A stretch of DNA of 64,000 nucleotides from assembly GCA_009809945.1 (NCBI GenBank), contig WTPW01002188.1, positions 43,110 to 107,109 on the forward strand, in the 5' to 3' direction. Source of the stretch: Gigaspora margarita (Eukaryota > Glomeromycota > Glomeromycetes > Diversisporales > Gigasporaceae). The notes under the pieces were generated by a model. The model saw only the letters and a list, made by a program, of their open reading frames with translations, did no database searches and was not told where the DNA came from. Both the position numbers and the translations under genes were made by a program. The first letter of the stretch is position 1, and each line of letters starts with the position of its first letter. Positions 9,748 through 21,660 of the stretch are shown piece after piece.

Positions 9748-12700
9748 ATGATATCCCATGTCTTCAATGCAGTAAAGATAACTTTAAAAAGACTCGTGAT
9801 CGAAAAGCACATCTTAAATGAAAATTTAAATGCAAACCAAAAAAGACAGCTCTCTCCTTGCAGAACAAAGTTCAAAAAGAAGACAGCTCAGGCTCTGCAA
9901 CTCAAATCTCTTCCTCGCAGAACAAAGTTCAAGAGGAGATCAAAGACCAAGATTCAGAAGCTAGTCCAGGCCCAGCAACCCAAGCCTATAGAGAAGAAAT
10001 ACTCTCTGAGCAGAACAAAATTCAAAAGGTAATAAAAGATGGTGATATAGAAATAAAACAATCTGATATTCAACCAGATTTAATAAAAAAAAAGTATCTT
10101 AAAGCAAATAAAAATGCCCTAGAAGATAAAGTTTGATTTGAGAAAAAATTTGCTGATCCCTTAAGAGTAGAGTGAATATAGATCATTTTTTATATAAGTA
10201 GATCAACCAAAAAATATTACACAAAAATCAAACACATGTTACATATAAAAGTTTTTAAAAATATAATCGATTTTAATAAAAGTTTGGGGATAGATATATT
10301 AGACCCTCTAATTTTAATTATAATAATTTGAACCCCTATATTATTTAAAAAAAAACATACTTGCATATATCATTAATTCTTTCTAAGTTGATCAAAATTT
10401 GCCTAGGTTATACAACATAAATATCATTGATCATCACCTAATTTCAATTGAATGTTATTGTAAAAAAATTAGTAACATGATCACTAGTAAAAATGATTGA
10501 TGTTCACCCTACCCTTAAGGTGACACCAAAATAATAATCTATATCTATATAGGAGGCAATAGTTCCTTCTAAAAAAAAATATAGCATATGTATTTAATAA
10601 AGGCATAAAAACCAAATATGAATATATAGACACACTATATATGCTCCAGCTTATAGCATCAGCTCGAGACAAAATAGCTGAAATTATCCAAATAGAATTG
10701 CAAGAAAAAAGCAAATCAAATCAGCATTAACTATAGTAGGTGAGTATACTAAAATGCAAAAATGTGGCAATCGATATTTTTTTATTTATAAAGAAACCTA
10801 TCACAGAGGAGGAATATGAGTAATTCTATCTAAAGATGGTATAGATAACCATTTAACTCTTTCTGGACAAGAAATAGATAAGAAAATTGAGGAAATGTTA
10901 GAAGATGAATCTAACTGACAACTAATCCGAATTGATAGAGTATTTATTGAAGCTTATACTCTTTGTCAAACATATGGAGGATCCTATATTTCTACTCCCA
11001 AAAGGTTTGCCAATACAAAGTATACTATCAATTCAAACAATTCAGATATTATAGATCCGGCTACAGATAAGCCCATAGATAATTGTCTTAAAGGTGCATT
11101 AGGATGTTATTTTGCAGATAAAGATGGAATTACAGACCACTTGAAAAGGCGTATATATAGAGCAAAAAACCTTCAAAAATACTTAAATATCATCAAGCTA
11201 GATGGTGTTCCTATATCTACTCCAGTTTGCTCATGTATCTTACATAAGATTGAGGAGATAAATCCAGATATCTCTATCAATGTCTGAGAATGAAAAGAAG
11301 AAATAACAACTTCCAAACCAGTAATAGCTAGCAAGAACTATAATAGACAACATATTATATATCTTATAGCTTTTACAGATATTACCAAGTCTGAAGCTGA
11401 CAAGTATAGACAAAAAACTACTTTCTTTGGATCAAAAATCCAGATAGATTGGTTTATAAAGATACAAAGTATTGTAAAAAAAGTATCTTTGTAATTAGTA
11501 CTTTTAAAGTTTTTTTTTAGAAAAATCTTTAGCCTATCATCAAGAGCATTGTTCAGGATTAAGAGAAGCAACTCAAAGAGTCACTTTATTTACCAAGGAT
11601 ATTAATGATTTTGAGAAGTTTAAAAATTATACCTGGATGATTAATACTCATGTATAATTATAGCAGATTTCAAAGCAGACAACAAGAAATGTAATAAAAA
11701 TTATGGAGGGCAAATGTATAAACTTGCAGAACAAAAAGCTAATAGTTTCTGCTATTTGGTTCACTGGATTGATACTAGAGATATATGGGGTTCTTTTCTA
11801 TACTGAGAAAAAAATGCTATACAAGAATTTGTTTGAAGAATCGATAAGGAGTCAGTTGAAATTAATAAGGTCTTTGCTATTAAAACAGATCAAATTGAGA
11901 CTAAGAAAAACAAGAAAAAATTTGCCAAAACGGATACCTGTTGGATTTGTAAAGAAAAATTTGATATAGATGGTAATAAGATTTGGGATCATTGTTATAT
12001 AACAGGTAAGTTTCGAGGACCCGCCCACAATACCTGTAACCTCAAACTTCAGATAGAACCCTAGAAGATACCTATTCCTGTAGTATTTCATAATTTTCAA
12101 AGTTATGATTCTCACTTGATCTGTGAATCTGTTAGAAAAGCTGCTAATATATATCAGATAAAAGTTATAGCTGAAACATTTGAGAGATACAAGTTTATGA
12201 AAGTAGGTCAGTTTAAATACATAGATAGCATGCAGTTCATGAATAATAGTTTGGCCAATCTTATGAAAAATTTAAAGATAATCACCCAATGTCAACCAAG
12301 CACTTCAAAGATCTTGGCTATACAAAAGAGCAATTAGATTTAGTATATCGCAAAAGAGTTTACCCCTATGAATATATTGATTTGCAAGATAGATTCTTAA
12401 AGACTAAGCTTTCACCAATCTATAAATTTGGTACATATCTTTATAGTAAAATTAGCCAAAAAGATTATGATCATGCCCAAAAAGTATGGAAGAAATTTAA
12501 CTGCCAGAATCTAGGAAAATATCATGATTTCTATCTTAAAACTGACATACTTAGCCTTGCTAATATCTGAATCCAATTCTGAAAGACATGTACGCAATAT
12601 TATGAACTTGATCCTAGCCACTATGTCTCTGCACCTGCTTTAGCCTAGGATGCTATGCTCAAGATGACAGGAGTTAAAATCAAACTCTTCACTAATATAG

Positions 12701-12894
12701 CTATGCATAATTTTATTGAAAAAGCTAAGCGTAGAGGCATATCAATGGCAAGTCAAAGATATTTTATAGCTAACAATCCTAAAAGGAATAAGGCATTTAA
12801 CCCATCTAAACCTACATCATGGATCTCATATATCGATGCAAATAATCTTTATAGTTGGGCTATAAGTTAATATTTACCTATTAGAAATTATCAA
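9748..12894 (+). pseudogene. Decayed DNA polymerase B (Polinton/virus-like, protein-primed type)
   Basis: The reading frame is broken by stops and shifts, but domains follow in order. There is an N-terminal C2H2-like finger (C-x2-C then H and C, about 9755-9840), then a Gln/Ser/Glu-rich linker with repeated QNKVQ words (9860-10030). A conserved stretch runs from about 10770 to 11450. A second finger remnant is at 11486-11570. The exonuclease I motif reads ADFKA (11663-11677), where ADFEA is expected. A C-x2-C...DHC...RGPAHNTCNL zinc motif, as in endonuclease VII-like inserts, is at 11939-12040. The exonuclease II motif HNFQSYDSH is at 12088-12114, the exonuclease III motif YLKTD at 12532-12546, and polymerase motif A (YIDANNLY) at 12829-12852. 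It stops before motifs B and C. This arrangement is known from Polinton/adintovirus-like polymerases. Many stops replace Trp or Arg. No capsid or integrase gene is seen nearby, so it is an isolated fragment. Confidence 0.8.
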
Positions 12895-13624
12895 TAGGAG
12901 ACAAAAGGGGTGACAACAAGCCAGCTATACTATGTCACCATACCCTAGTTGTACTTCTTTATATATACTAAAATATTGTATTAGAACCTATATTTTTAAA
13001 TCCAATATTTAAAAAATTTACCAAAATATTGTTAATTATTTTTTAATTAAAAAATTTCTTTAAAATTTAATATATTTAACTTATAAGTAACATAACCTTT
13101 TTTGTTTTATATTATAAATACAAATTTAATCTTATATACTTTTATAGATTTTTGTTTGTTTTGAGTTTGCAAATATTGGTTAGTTAACAATTTTGCCAGG
13201 ATCTAGTAGAAAAAAGTTTTAAAAAAAAGAAGTGGTTATGGCAAGCTATAGATTTTAGCTAGTGATCTATTATAAGAAATATGATTAAGATAATAGTAAA
13301 GCAAAATCTACTTTAACAGATTATAAATAGATACCTATGATAACTAAATAAATTAAATTTTAGTTGTAAGATTAGAAAACAAGAAGTAAATTTGCATATG
13401 TAATTTTTTTTTGTATAATAAAATATAGTATAACTACCAGATTAATTAATAACAAAAAAAATAATTCTTATTTTCAAATATTATAATACCAAATTTTATT
13501 TAAATATTTTAAATAGCAAATTTGTTCGAAAACTTTTACAAATTAAGAAATAAATATAATCTACTTTTTTAAAAAATTAAAATATTAAAATAAAATTTTA
13601 TTTGATAATATTTAAAAGAATATT
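12895..13624. other. AT-rich sequence after the polymerase relic, no gene
   Basis: No open frame above background and no recognised repeat. The polymerase similarity ends near 12894 with TTACCTATTAGAAATTATCA; after that the sequence is unrelated. Confidence 0.5.
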
Positions 13625-14895
13625 TATTTTTGGTACAAAGTGCAATGTGTTCATCCTATTATAGCAAATACAAAAATAATTAGAGTTAAAGTTAAAGTTA
13701 AAATTAGGGTTAAATTAAAGTTAAAATCTAAAGTAATATTATCAATCATAGGACATGTCCCCTTGAAATAAGTTTAAAATAAGTTTATATTAAAAATTAT
13801 AAAAAAACATATGAATTACTATAAACTTTGAGCTGAAGATCCTTCTCAGCTTAACTAATTAACTTAAAATTAAATTTTGCGGGTATATAGAACAAGAAAA
13901 GAAGAAAATTTTGAGTTTAAAAACTGCATTAAAATTTTGCTAATTTTGCACTTTTTCAAAATGTAACACTGTCAAAAATAAATATTTACAAATTTTAAAT
14001 TATTAGTTATGTAAAATTATATTTTGAACAACTTTACTTAGGCGACGAAAGTAGGTTACCTTGTAAAACAAATAGGTTATCTATGTATTAAAGTTAAAAT
14101 TTATCATATTTTATAATCTAACTTTTTTTTTTATTAGGTAACCTACTTTGGGCTCTTAAGCAAAGTTGTTCGACATGTAATTTTACACTACATTTGAGTT
14201 GAACCGTGCTTTTCAGACCTTTTACTAAGTAAAAAATATGTTTAAAGTTAAAAAAAATTTTTTTTAAAAAATTTTAAAAAAATTTTTTTCTAACTTTAAC
14301 CCAATTTTTTACTTAGTAAAAGGTCCAAAAAGCACATTTCAACCTTAAATATGGTGTAAAATTACACTCTGAACAACTTTGCTTAAGAGCCCAAAGTAGG
14401 TTACCTAATAAGAAAAAAAAGCTAGATCATAAAATACAATAAATTTTAACTTTAGTATATAGATAATCTATTTTTCGTACAAGGTAACCTACTTTTGTCG
14501 CCTATGTAAAGTTGCTCAGAGCATAATTTTACATATAACTGCTAATTTACAATTTGCAAATATTTGTTTTTGATAGTGTTACATTTTGAAAAAGTGCAAA
14601 ATTAGCAAAATTTTAATATAGTTTTTAAACTCAAAATTTTCTTTTTTTCTTGTTCTATATACCCGCAAAATTTAATTTTAAGTTAATTAGTTAAGCTGAG
14701 AAGGATCTTTAGCTTAAAGTTTATAGTAAATTCATATGTTTTTTTTATAATTTTTATTATAAACTTATTCTAGGGGACATGTTCTATAACTGTTATGAGA
14801 AGTGCATTTTTTGTTAAAAATACAATAGGGGTTACACTAATAAAATTTGAGAAACATAAAAAGAGTGCACATAGTACAGAGTGTACCAAAAAATA
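13625..14895. mobile_element. Foldback element A (about 1.27 kb palindrome)
   Basis: Two arms of about 500 bp are inverted copies, meeting in an AT-rich loop at about 14260. Outer ends resemble TTTTTGGTAC followed by AATGTGTTCATCC (left) and the reverse of GTGCACATAGTACAGAGTG (right). Inner ends GGACATGTCCCC (13751) and GGGGACATG (14774) pair closely. Matching words include GTAGGTTACCTTG, CTTTGGGCTCTTAAGCAAAG and GAGCTGAAGATCC. No coding capacity. A second, interrupted copy of the same arms lies at 22800-23299 and 34508-37460. Confidence 0.75.
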
Positions 14896-14949
14896 TAACT
14901 CATATTTGAAAATAAAAATTATATTTTAGTAAAATTTAATTTTATATTA

Positions 14950-15110
14950 TATAAGTTGTTTATTTTTTAAACTGCAATTCAGGCAAATTTGTCTGAATTT
15001 TTTATAAATATTTACAATTTTTTAAATAATAAAAAATAAAAATTTATTAATAATATAGGGTATACTTTATTTATAGAATATTTTTTTAAGAGAATTTCTA
15101 GGTATCTCTG
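14950..15110. repeat. Dispersed repeat with CAGGCAAATTTG dyad
   Basis: Begins with AACTGCAATTCAGGCAAATT and continues through ATAGAATATTTTTTT. It is closely similar to 58970-59080, and the dyad is also at 6146, 21505 and 57425. Confidence 0.6.
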
Positions 15111-15289
15111 GTCAGAAATATATAAGTTATATATATCTCTAATTTTTCGATCAATTAAAATTCAAAACAGTCATGTGATCTCTATTTTGTTGATTACTTG
15201 ATTGTGTAATAATGCTGGACAGGTTGACTCTTTTTGTGTAATCCAAAATTACAATTTTTTGAACTAGTTTGTTAAATAATTTATAAAAA

Positions 15290-16800
15290 AAAAAAATAAA
15301 AATTTCAAACATTTGAACAAAGATATCTCTACAACTACCTAATCAAATTTGATAAAAATTTTTATTTGAATTTTATAGATCTATAGAACTCAAATAAAAA
15401 AATTTTATCAAATTTAGTCAGGTGGTTGTGAAGATATCTTTGCTCAAATGTTTAATTGATGATCCGCCAGTCATTTGAAGAATAATCATAGTGAAATATA
15501 ATGCAGATCATATATGAAAATCACTATAGGCCCAAATGTGGCGTGCGCCTATCTAAAAATATTTATTTTACTAAGTTAATGGCATATTCCAACTAATTGA
15601 AAGTTGTAGAGCTCATTGAGATAGTTCTAATGATGGTTAGGTCATCCAAATCGGCCTAGTGGATGGTGAGATATCATTAAAAAATGATTGGACGACTATG
15701 TAAAATCTCTATATAAACAATAGTTTACATGGAGATTTTACATAGTCGCCCAATCATTTTTTAATGATATCTTGCTATCTCTAGGCCAATTTGAATGATC
15801 TAACCACTTTTAGAACTGTCTCGACGAGCTCTACAACTTTCAATTAGTTGGAATGTATCGTTAACTTAGTAAAATAAATATTTTTAAATAGGCGCATGCC
15901 ACATTTGGGCCTATAGTAATTTTTATATGTGATCTGCATCATGTTTCACTATGATCATTCTTCATATGACTGGCAGATCATCAATTAAAAAAATTGGCAT
16001 AACTTCTAATTTGATAGATATTTTGACTTTTTTTTTAACTTTTAGCAAAGGTATCTCTACAACTACCTAATCTAATTCTAATGAAAACTTTTTTATTTGA
16101 TTCTATAGATCTATAAAATTCAAATAAAAAATTTTCATCAAATTTGATTAGATGGTTGTAGAAATATCTTTGTTCAAATTTTTTAAAAAAATTAGTATAG
16201 CTTTAATTTTAATAGACTATTGACTTTTTTCTAACTTTTAGAAAGATATACTACAACTACCTAACCAAATTTGATGAAAATTTTTTATTTGAATTTTATG
16301 GATCTATAGAATTCAAATAAAAAAATTTTATTAAATTTGATCTGGTAATTGTGAAGATATCTTTGTTCAAATTTTTAAAAAAAATTGGTTTAACTTTTAT
16401 TTTGATAGATACTTTGATTTTTTTCTAACTTTTAGCAAAGTTATTTTTAAAACTTCTTGACCAAATTCAATAAAAATTTTTTTATTTGATTCTATAGATC
16501 CATAGAATTCAAATAAATAAATTTTATCGAATTTGATTAGATGGCTGTGAAAATAACTTTACTCAAATTTTTTAAAAAAATTGGCATAGCATCTATTTTG
16601 ATAGATATTTTGACTTTTCTCTAACTTTTAGTAAAGATATCTCTACACTACCTAACCAAATTCAATAAAAATTTTTTTATTTGAATTCTATATATCCATA
16701 AAATTTAAATAAAAAATTTTCAACAAATTTGATCAAATGATTGTAGAGATATCTTCATTCAAATTTTTTAAAAAAATTGGTATGGCTTTAATTTTAATAG
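15290..16800. repeat. Satellite of about 195-bp hairpin units
   Basis: Units start near 15991, 16188, 16383, 16572 and 16775 with an ATTGGCATAGC-type word. Each contains an inverted repeat centred on GATCTATAG, with arms of the type AAATTTGATNAAAATTTTTT and its reverse. One further unit (15290-15457) is separated by the palindromic element at 15458-15994. Head-to-tail hairpin units are unusual for a satellite. Confidence 0.7.
15458..15994. mobile_element. Palindromic MITE inside the hairpin satellite
   Basis: Arms of about 245 bp begin with AATTGATGATC and end with GATCATCAATT. They match closely through GCCCAAATGTGGC, AACTAATTGAAAGTTGTAGA and AATGATTGGACGACTATGT, and meet at about 15715. 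The satellite unit resumes on the other side, so it inserted into the array. A target duplication cannot be fixed because the flanks are poly-A/T. Confidence 0.7.
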
Positions 16801-17049
16801 GCATTTTATTTCAAAATTGTCAATATATTGTTAACTAGAACATGATCAAAATATTATAATATAGTTATAATATTGGTTCAAAATCATTTTTATATTATAC
16901 TAATCTATATTTCAATCTCTTTATTGTATTGTTCTTTCATTTTATTAATTAGCTAATTATATATATTTCATAGCCTCTAATATTCTCCCATGAATATTTC
17001 TGATAATATTTTTATGATGCACAATTAATGATGATATCAAAACCTTATA
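16801..17049. other. AT-rich spacer, no gene
   Basis: No supported feature. It may be the outer left end of the large inverted structure that ends near 21900. Confidence 0.35.
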
Positions 17050-17289
17050 GTTTTAGGCTAACCAAAACTGAACCTGGTATTACCAGTTTCAGGCATTACC
17101 CTTCAAGTTGAAACTTGCTTAAACTTAACTGAAAGTCTGAAAGTTCAAAACTATGCCAAAATTCTGAAACTTAAAAAAATTAAAAATTTAATAGTTTAGT
17201 ATTATTTCATTCTCAACAATTATTTTTCTGCAATTCTCTTTCTAACTCTTTGACAACCTTTTTTTTAATACAACTACCTATTTGACAAC
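17050..17289. repeat. Outer left arm of large inverted minisatellite structure
   Basis: Contains TTAGGCTAACCAAAACTGAA, then CTGAAACTT words and pyrimidine-rich TTTGACAACC units. The reverse complement of 21540-21660 has the same order of words (TTGGGCTAATAACTGAAACT and ATTCTGAAACT). Confidence 0.45.
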
Positions 17290-17297
17290 TATTTACT

Positions 17298-18873
17298 AGG
17301 ACCCCGGACATCTCTGATATATGTCATATTTTTTTTTTTAGCAAATTCCAGAAAATTTGGTCTGAGGTCCAAATTTAAGTTTTAGCAAATTGAGGTTAAT
17401 TTTAAAAAAGGTTATATAAAGCATTTTGGCAAATTACAGCAATTTTATGCATGTTATATTTTATTTTTAGCAAATTATCTACATTTTGCAAGAATTATAC
17501 CCAAAAATAAGCCATCTCATTTTTTTGTACTACTATAATTTTTAAAAATTTAAGATGCTTAATTTCTGAATATTTTGATCAAAAAATCCAAAATTAAGCA
17601 TCTTCTCTTAAATTTTCAAGAATATAAAAGTAAATATACTGGAATAATGTATTTTTATGTGCTGAACAAGTTTTCTTAGAGCACTTTTTTAGAATCAATT
17701 AGTAAAATTTTGTGAATCATAGAATTTTTTAGTATTTTTATTAATAAAATTATATAAAATATTATAATTCTCAAAATTTTACTAATTGATTCTAACAAAG
17801 TGCTCTAATAAAACTTGTTAAGCACATAAAAATACATTATTTCGGCATATTTAATTTTATATTTCTTGAAAATTTAAGAGAAGATGCTTAATTTTGGTGA
17901 ATCAATTAGTAAAATTTTGTGAAGTATAATATTTTATATAATTTTATTAATAAAAATACTAAAAATTCTATGATTCACAAAATTTTACTAACTAATTCTA
18001 ACATTATGCTCTAAGAAAACTTGTTCAGCACATAAAAATACATTATTTCAGCATATTTACTTTTAATATTTCTTGAAAATTTAAGAAAAGATGCTTAATT
18101 TTGGATTTTTGATCAAAAAATCCAAAATTAAGCATATTCTCTTAAATTTTCAAGAAATATAAAAGTAAATATGCCAGAATAATGTATTTTTATGTGCTGA
18201 AGAAGTTTTATTAGAGCACTTTGTTAGAATCAATTAGTAAAATTTTGTGGATTATAATATTTTATATAATTTTATTAATAAAAATACTAAAAAATTCTAT
18301 GATTCACAAAATTTTAATAATTGATTCTAAACTTGTGCTTTAAGAAAACTTGTTCAGCACATAAAAATACATTATTCCAGCATATTTACTTTTATATTTC
18401 TTGAAAATTTAAGAGAAAATGCTTAATTTTGGATTTTTTGATCAAAAAATTCAAAATTAAGCATCTTTTCTTAAATTTTCAAGAAATATTAAAAGTAAAT
18501 ATGCCAGAATAATGTATTTTTATGTGCTGAACAAATTTTCNTAGAGCACTTTGTTAGAATCAATTAGTAAAATTTTGTGAATTATAATATTTTATATAAT
18601 TTTATTAATAAAAATACTAAAAATTCTATGATTCACAAAATTTTACTAATTGATTCTAACAAAGTGCTCTAAGAAAATTTGTTCAGCAATCAAAAATACA
18701 TATATTATTTTGATTTATAAAAATAGATGTGATAATTTAGTTTTTAGCAAATTACTATAAATTTTATATGTAATAATCTAACTTTTAGCAAATTCACTTG
18801 ATTTTAGGGGTAGCAAAAACGCCTAAATTCATGCAGATCAGTTATGACCTCTATGAGAGATGTCTGGGGTCCT
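17298..18873. mobile_element. hAT-like non-autonomous element with 8-bp target duplication
   Basis: The direct repeat TATTTACT is at 17290-17297 and 18874-18881. Terminal inverted repeats are AGGACCCCGGACATCTCTGA on the left and the near-identical AGGACCCCAGACATCTCTCA reversed on the right. An 8-bp duplication is characteristic of hAT transposons. The interior is mostly an array of large hairpins with no open frame. Confidence 0.75.
17550..18720. repeat. Tandem array of large hairpin units
   Basis: Repeated palindromic modules built from AAATTAAGCATCTTCTCTTA, TATGTGCTGAACAAGTTTTC and ATCAATTAGTAAAATTTTGT in alternating orientation. They are joined by short perfect hairpins of TTTTTTGATCAAAAAA (18100-18120, 18435-18450). 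Four partial or complete rounds are visible. One N lies at 18541. Confidence 0.75.
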
Positions 18874-18881
18874 TATTTACT

Positions 18882-19680
18882 TGACAAATATTTTTCTAAC
18901 AACTATTGTGTTCTCTATATTACTACTTACTCGATAACAATCTCTTCTCTAATAGCAATTCTTTTCTGATACCACTTTTCTCGATAACACTCTTTTCAAT
19001 ACTATTCTTTTTTAATACTATTTTTCTCGAAATCACCTTTTTTTAGCATCACCCTTCTCTAATACTAATTTTTTTAAATATTATTTTTCCCTGATACTAC
19101 CTTCCCTATCACCCTCTTTATAAACACTACTTATTCCTGATATCACTTTTTTAACACTACCTTTCCCTTTCCTAATATTACTCTTTTCAAAAGGTGGCTG
19201 ACAATCACTTTACCGACATAATATTTTACCGACAAATATTCACTAACAAGTTTATTTTACTGATAGTTTGTTTCACCAAAGCTTATTTCACAGACAAAGT
19301 AATTCTGGTCATTGCCGTTAGGGTTAGGTTAGGATCAGATAAAATTAGGGTTAGGGTTAGTGTGCTTTTTTAAAAAAACTTGTCAGTGAAATAAGCTTTG
19401 GTGAAACAAACTGTTGGTAAAATAAACTTGTTAGTGAATATTTGTAGTGAAATGTTATATCAGTGAAGTGATTGTTGGCGAAATAATACAGATCTTTTTT
19501 CAAATACTATTTTTTCTATGTTATTATTTTCTAGCACCTCCTTTTTCTAATACCTCTTTTCCAACATTACTCTTCTTAATACTACTCTTTCTAATATTAT
19601 CACTTCTTTAATACCACTACTTTCTAATATATGTTTTCCCCTACAACCATTTCAATATATTATTATCTTTTCTGATATAT
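18882..19680. repeat. Degenerate pyrimidine-rich minisatellite (left arm)
   Basis: Units of about 15-18 bp such as TTTCTAATACTACTC and TTTCTCGATAACACTC. The purine-rich reverse counterpart is at 20935-21480, which makes a large inverted pair. A foldback at about 19200-19490 interrupts it. Confidence 0.55.
19200..19490. repeat. Foldback with telomere-like centre
   Basis: The left arm has repeated TTCAC-GACAA words (TTATTTTACTGATAGTTTG, CACCAAAGCTTATTTCAC) and the right arm carries the inverted form (GTGAAATAAGCTTTGGTG). The centre, 19315-19358, is TTAGGG-like (GTTAGGGTTAGG and TTAGGGTTAGGGTTAG). Telomere identity is only by similarity to TTAGGG. Confidence 0.6.
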
Positions 19681-20934
19681 TTAAAAATAATTATAAAATA
19701 AATAAATTAAATAAAAAACCAAAATTAAAAAAATACTATTTAAGTAAAAAAAATGATTAAAAAAAATTATAGTCTAAATTAAAAATATTTTAAATTATTA
19801 ATAAATTCAAAAAAAATTAAAAATGAAACAAAAAAAAAAAAATTAAAAAATAAAAAATAAGAAAAGTCTGCTTGATACTTAAGTATCAGGCAAATTTTAT
19901 TTTGAATCAACTCGAATTCGAACATATGAAAGACAATTTATGGTCACATGTTCGATCGATTGATTGATCAATATGATAATCAAGAGAAAATAAGTATAAG
20001 AATAAAATATAGTTTAAGTGAATTAATTAGTAAGTATAAAGTAATCATTGTGTAATTGTTTAAAGTATATTTTAATACTGTTAAGGTTCGTAAGTAAAGA
20101 AGACTTTTTTTTTCTGCAAATCTGATATTTGTTCTGGTTATATTGACCCTTCTCTCATCTAGTAAGTTTTTCAAAATAGACTATTGTGATAATAGTCATA
20201 TGAGTAATGAGAGTTAGATAGCTTATGATTGACATCAGTTATTCATATAGAAGTGAATGCATTTTACAATCTATTAGGATAATAGTCAGTTATACAAAGC
20301 AATACAATCTATGATCTGTCAGTACGATAGTCAAAGAAAAATTATGTGATGCTAGAAAGCTGCATAGGTTGCTCAATTAGCAAAAGAATAATACCTATTT
20401 GCATTTTTATAGTGTAACCCAGAAATGAAAGACAAAACAAACAAAAATAAAAAAAATCAAATTTTTTCTTTTAAAAAAAAATACTGTACAAAAATTTTGC
20501 TGACCAATCAATTTTTAAAATTACATAATATAAGTTTGTAAATTTTGAGTTACATATAGTTTTAAAATTTATTGACTAACAAAATCTCTAATTTTTTTTG
20601 TTTAATTTTTCAATCTTAATTTAAACTTTTATAATGATTTTTTTTTTTAAATTAATATTTATCGGTATATAAATTTTTTTATTTATTTATTTTTTTATTT
20701 AACAATTTTTTTTTTAAATTAATATTTATATAAATTTCAATTTTTATTAATTTTTTTTTAAACAATTTTATTTTTTTATTTAACGATTCATTTTTTAAAT
20801 TAATATTTAAATAAATTTTTATTTATTTTTTTATTTAATAATTCTTTTTTTTAAATTAACATTTATATAAATTTTAATTCATTTTATTTAAATGATTTTG
20901 TTTTTTTAATAACTTATTTTATTATTATTATGTT
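19681..20934. other. AT-rich centre of the inverted structure; T-rich tract 20580-20930
   Basis: No gene. 20580-20930 is strongly T-rich on the plus strand with repeated TTTTTTTAAATTAATATTTA words. A 64-codon minus-strand frame at 19980-20174 has no recognisable features. Confidence 0.5.
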
Positions 20935-21660
20935 TAAATGTGATGAAATAATTAGTGTGATAAGAATAGTGAAGGTTTTTGAAAGGTGATTGCAGAAAGT
21001 GTTTGTAATAAGGAAGGTAGTATTGCAAAAATAGTAATATTAGGGAAGTAGTAAGTTTGAAGAAAGAGATATTGTTGAAAAGAAAGTTGTTGGGAAAAGT
21101 GAAAGTTGTTAGAAGAAGAGAAGATTGTTAAAAAAGATTATTAGAGAAAGAGAAAATTATTGAGAAGGTTGTTAGAAGAAGAAAAGGTTGTCAAGAAGAA
21201 TAGTTATCAGAGGTGTTGTATTTGTCAGAAATGATAGTTATCAGAGTAGTTGAATTGTTGAATAAGTGATTTCAATTAAATAATTATGAGCTAAATAGTT
21301 GTATCGAAGATAAATAGTTGTCAAGTTGATTTTTTATCAGAAAGGATTTGTCAGAGAACAGTTATTAAAAAAGAGATTATTGGGAAATAGTAGTTATCAG
21401 GAAACAGTTGCATCTGGAAAGTATTGGTAATGAGAAAGTGATTGTAGGAGAATTAGTTATCTGAAAAGTATATTATAGTATTATGCTAGTTTGTTTATGC
21501 TAAATTAAGCATAAGACAAATTTGTCTTGTATTTTATATATAAACTTAGATTCAGAAAAGTTTTGAAATCTTGATAGAGTTTCAGAATTTCAGTATAATT
21601 TTGGGGTTTTAGATTTTAGTTTCGAACAGAGTTAAAGTTTTAGTTTCAGTTATTAGCCCA
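20935..21660. repeat. Purine-rich minisatellite (right arm)
   Basis: Units such as GTTGTTAGAAGAAGAGAAG and TTATCAGA. The reverse complement (TTCTAACAACTTTC, GATAACTATC) mirrors 17230-17290 plus 18882-19680. The arms differ too much to form a perfect hairpin. Confidence 0.5.

Noticed and set aside
10800-12700. TGA read as tryptophan (alternative genetic code) in the polymerase and other elements
   Set aside because: TGA does fall at several Trp-like positions, but TAG and TAA occur at others, TGG is also used for Trp in the same frames, and some TGA replace Arg or Cys. Catalytic residues are altered as well. Decay explains all of this.
17550-18720. CRISPR array
   Set aside because: Repeats are large alternating palindromes without uniform spacers, in a eukaryotic transposon.
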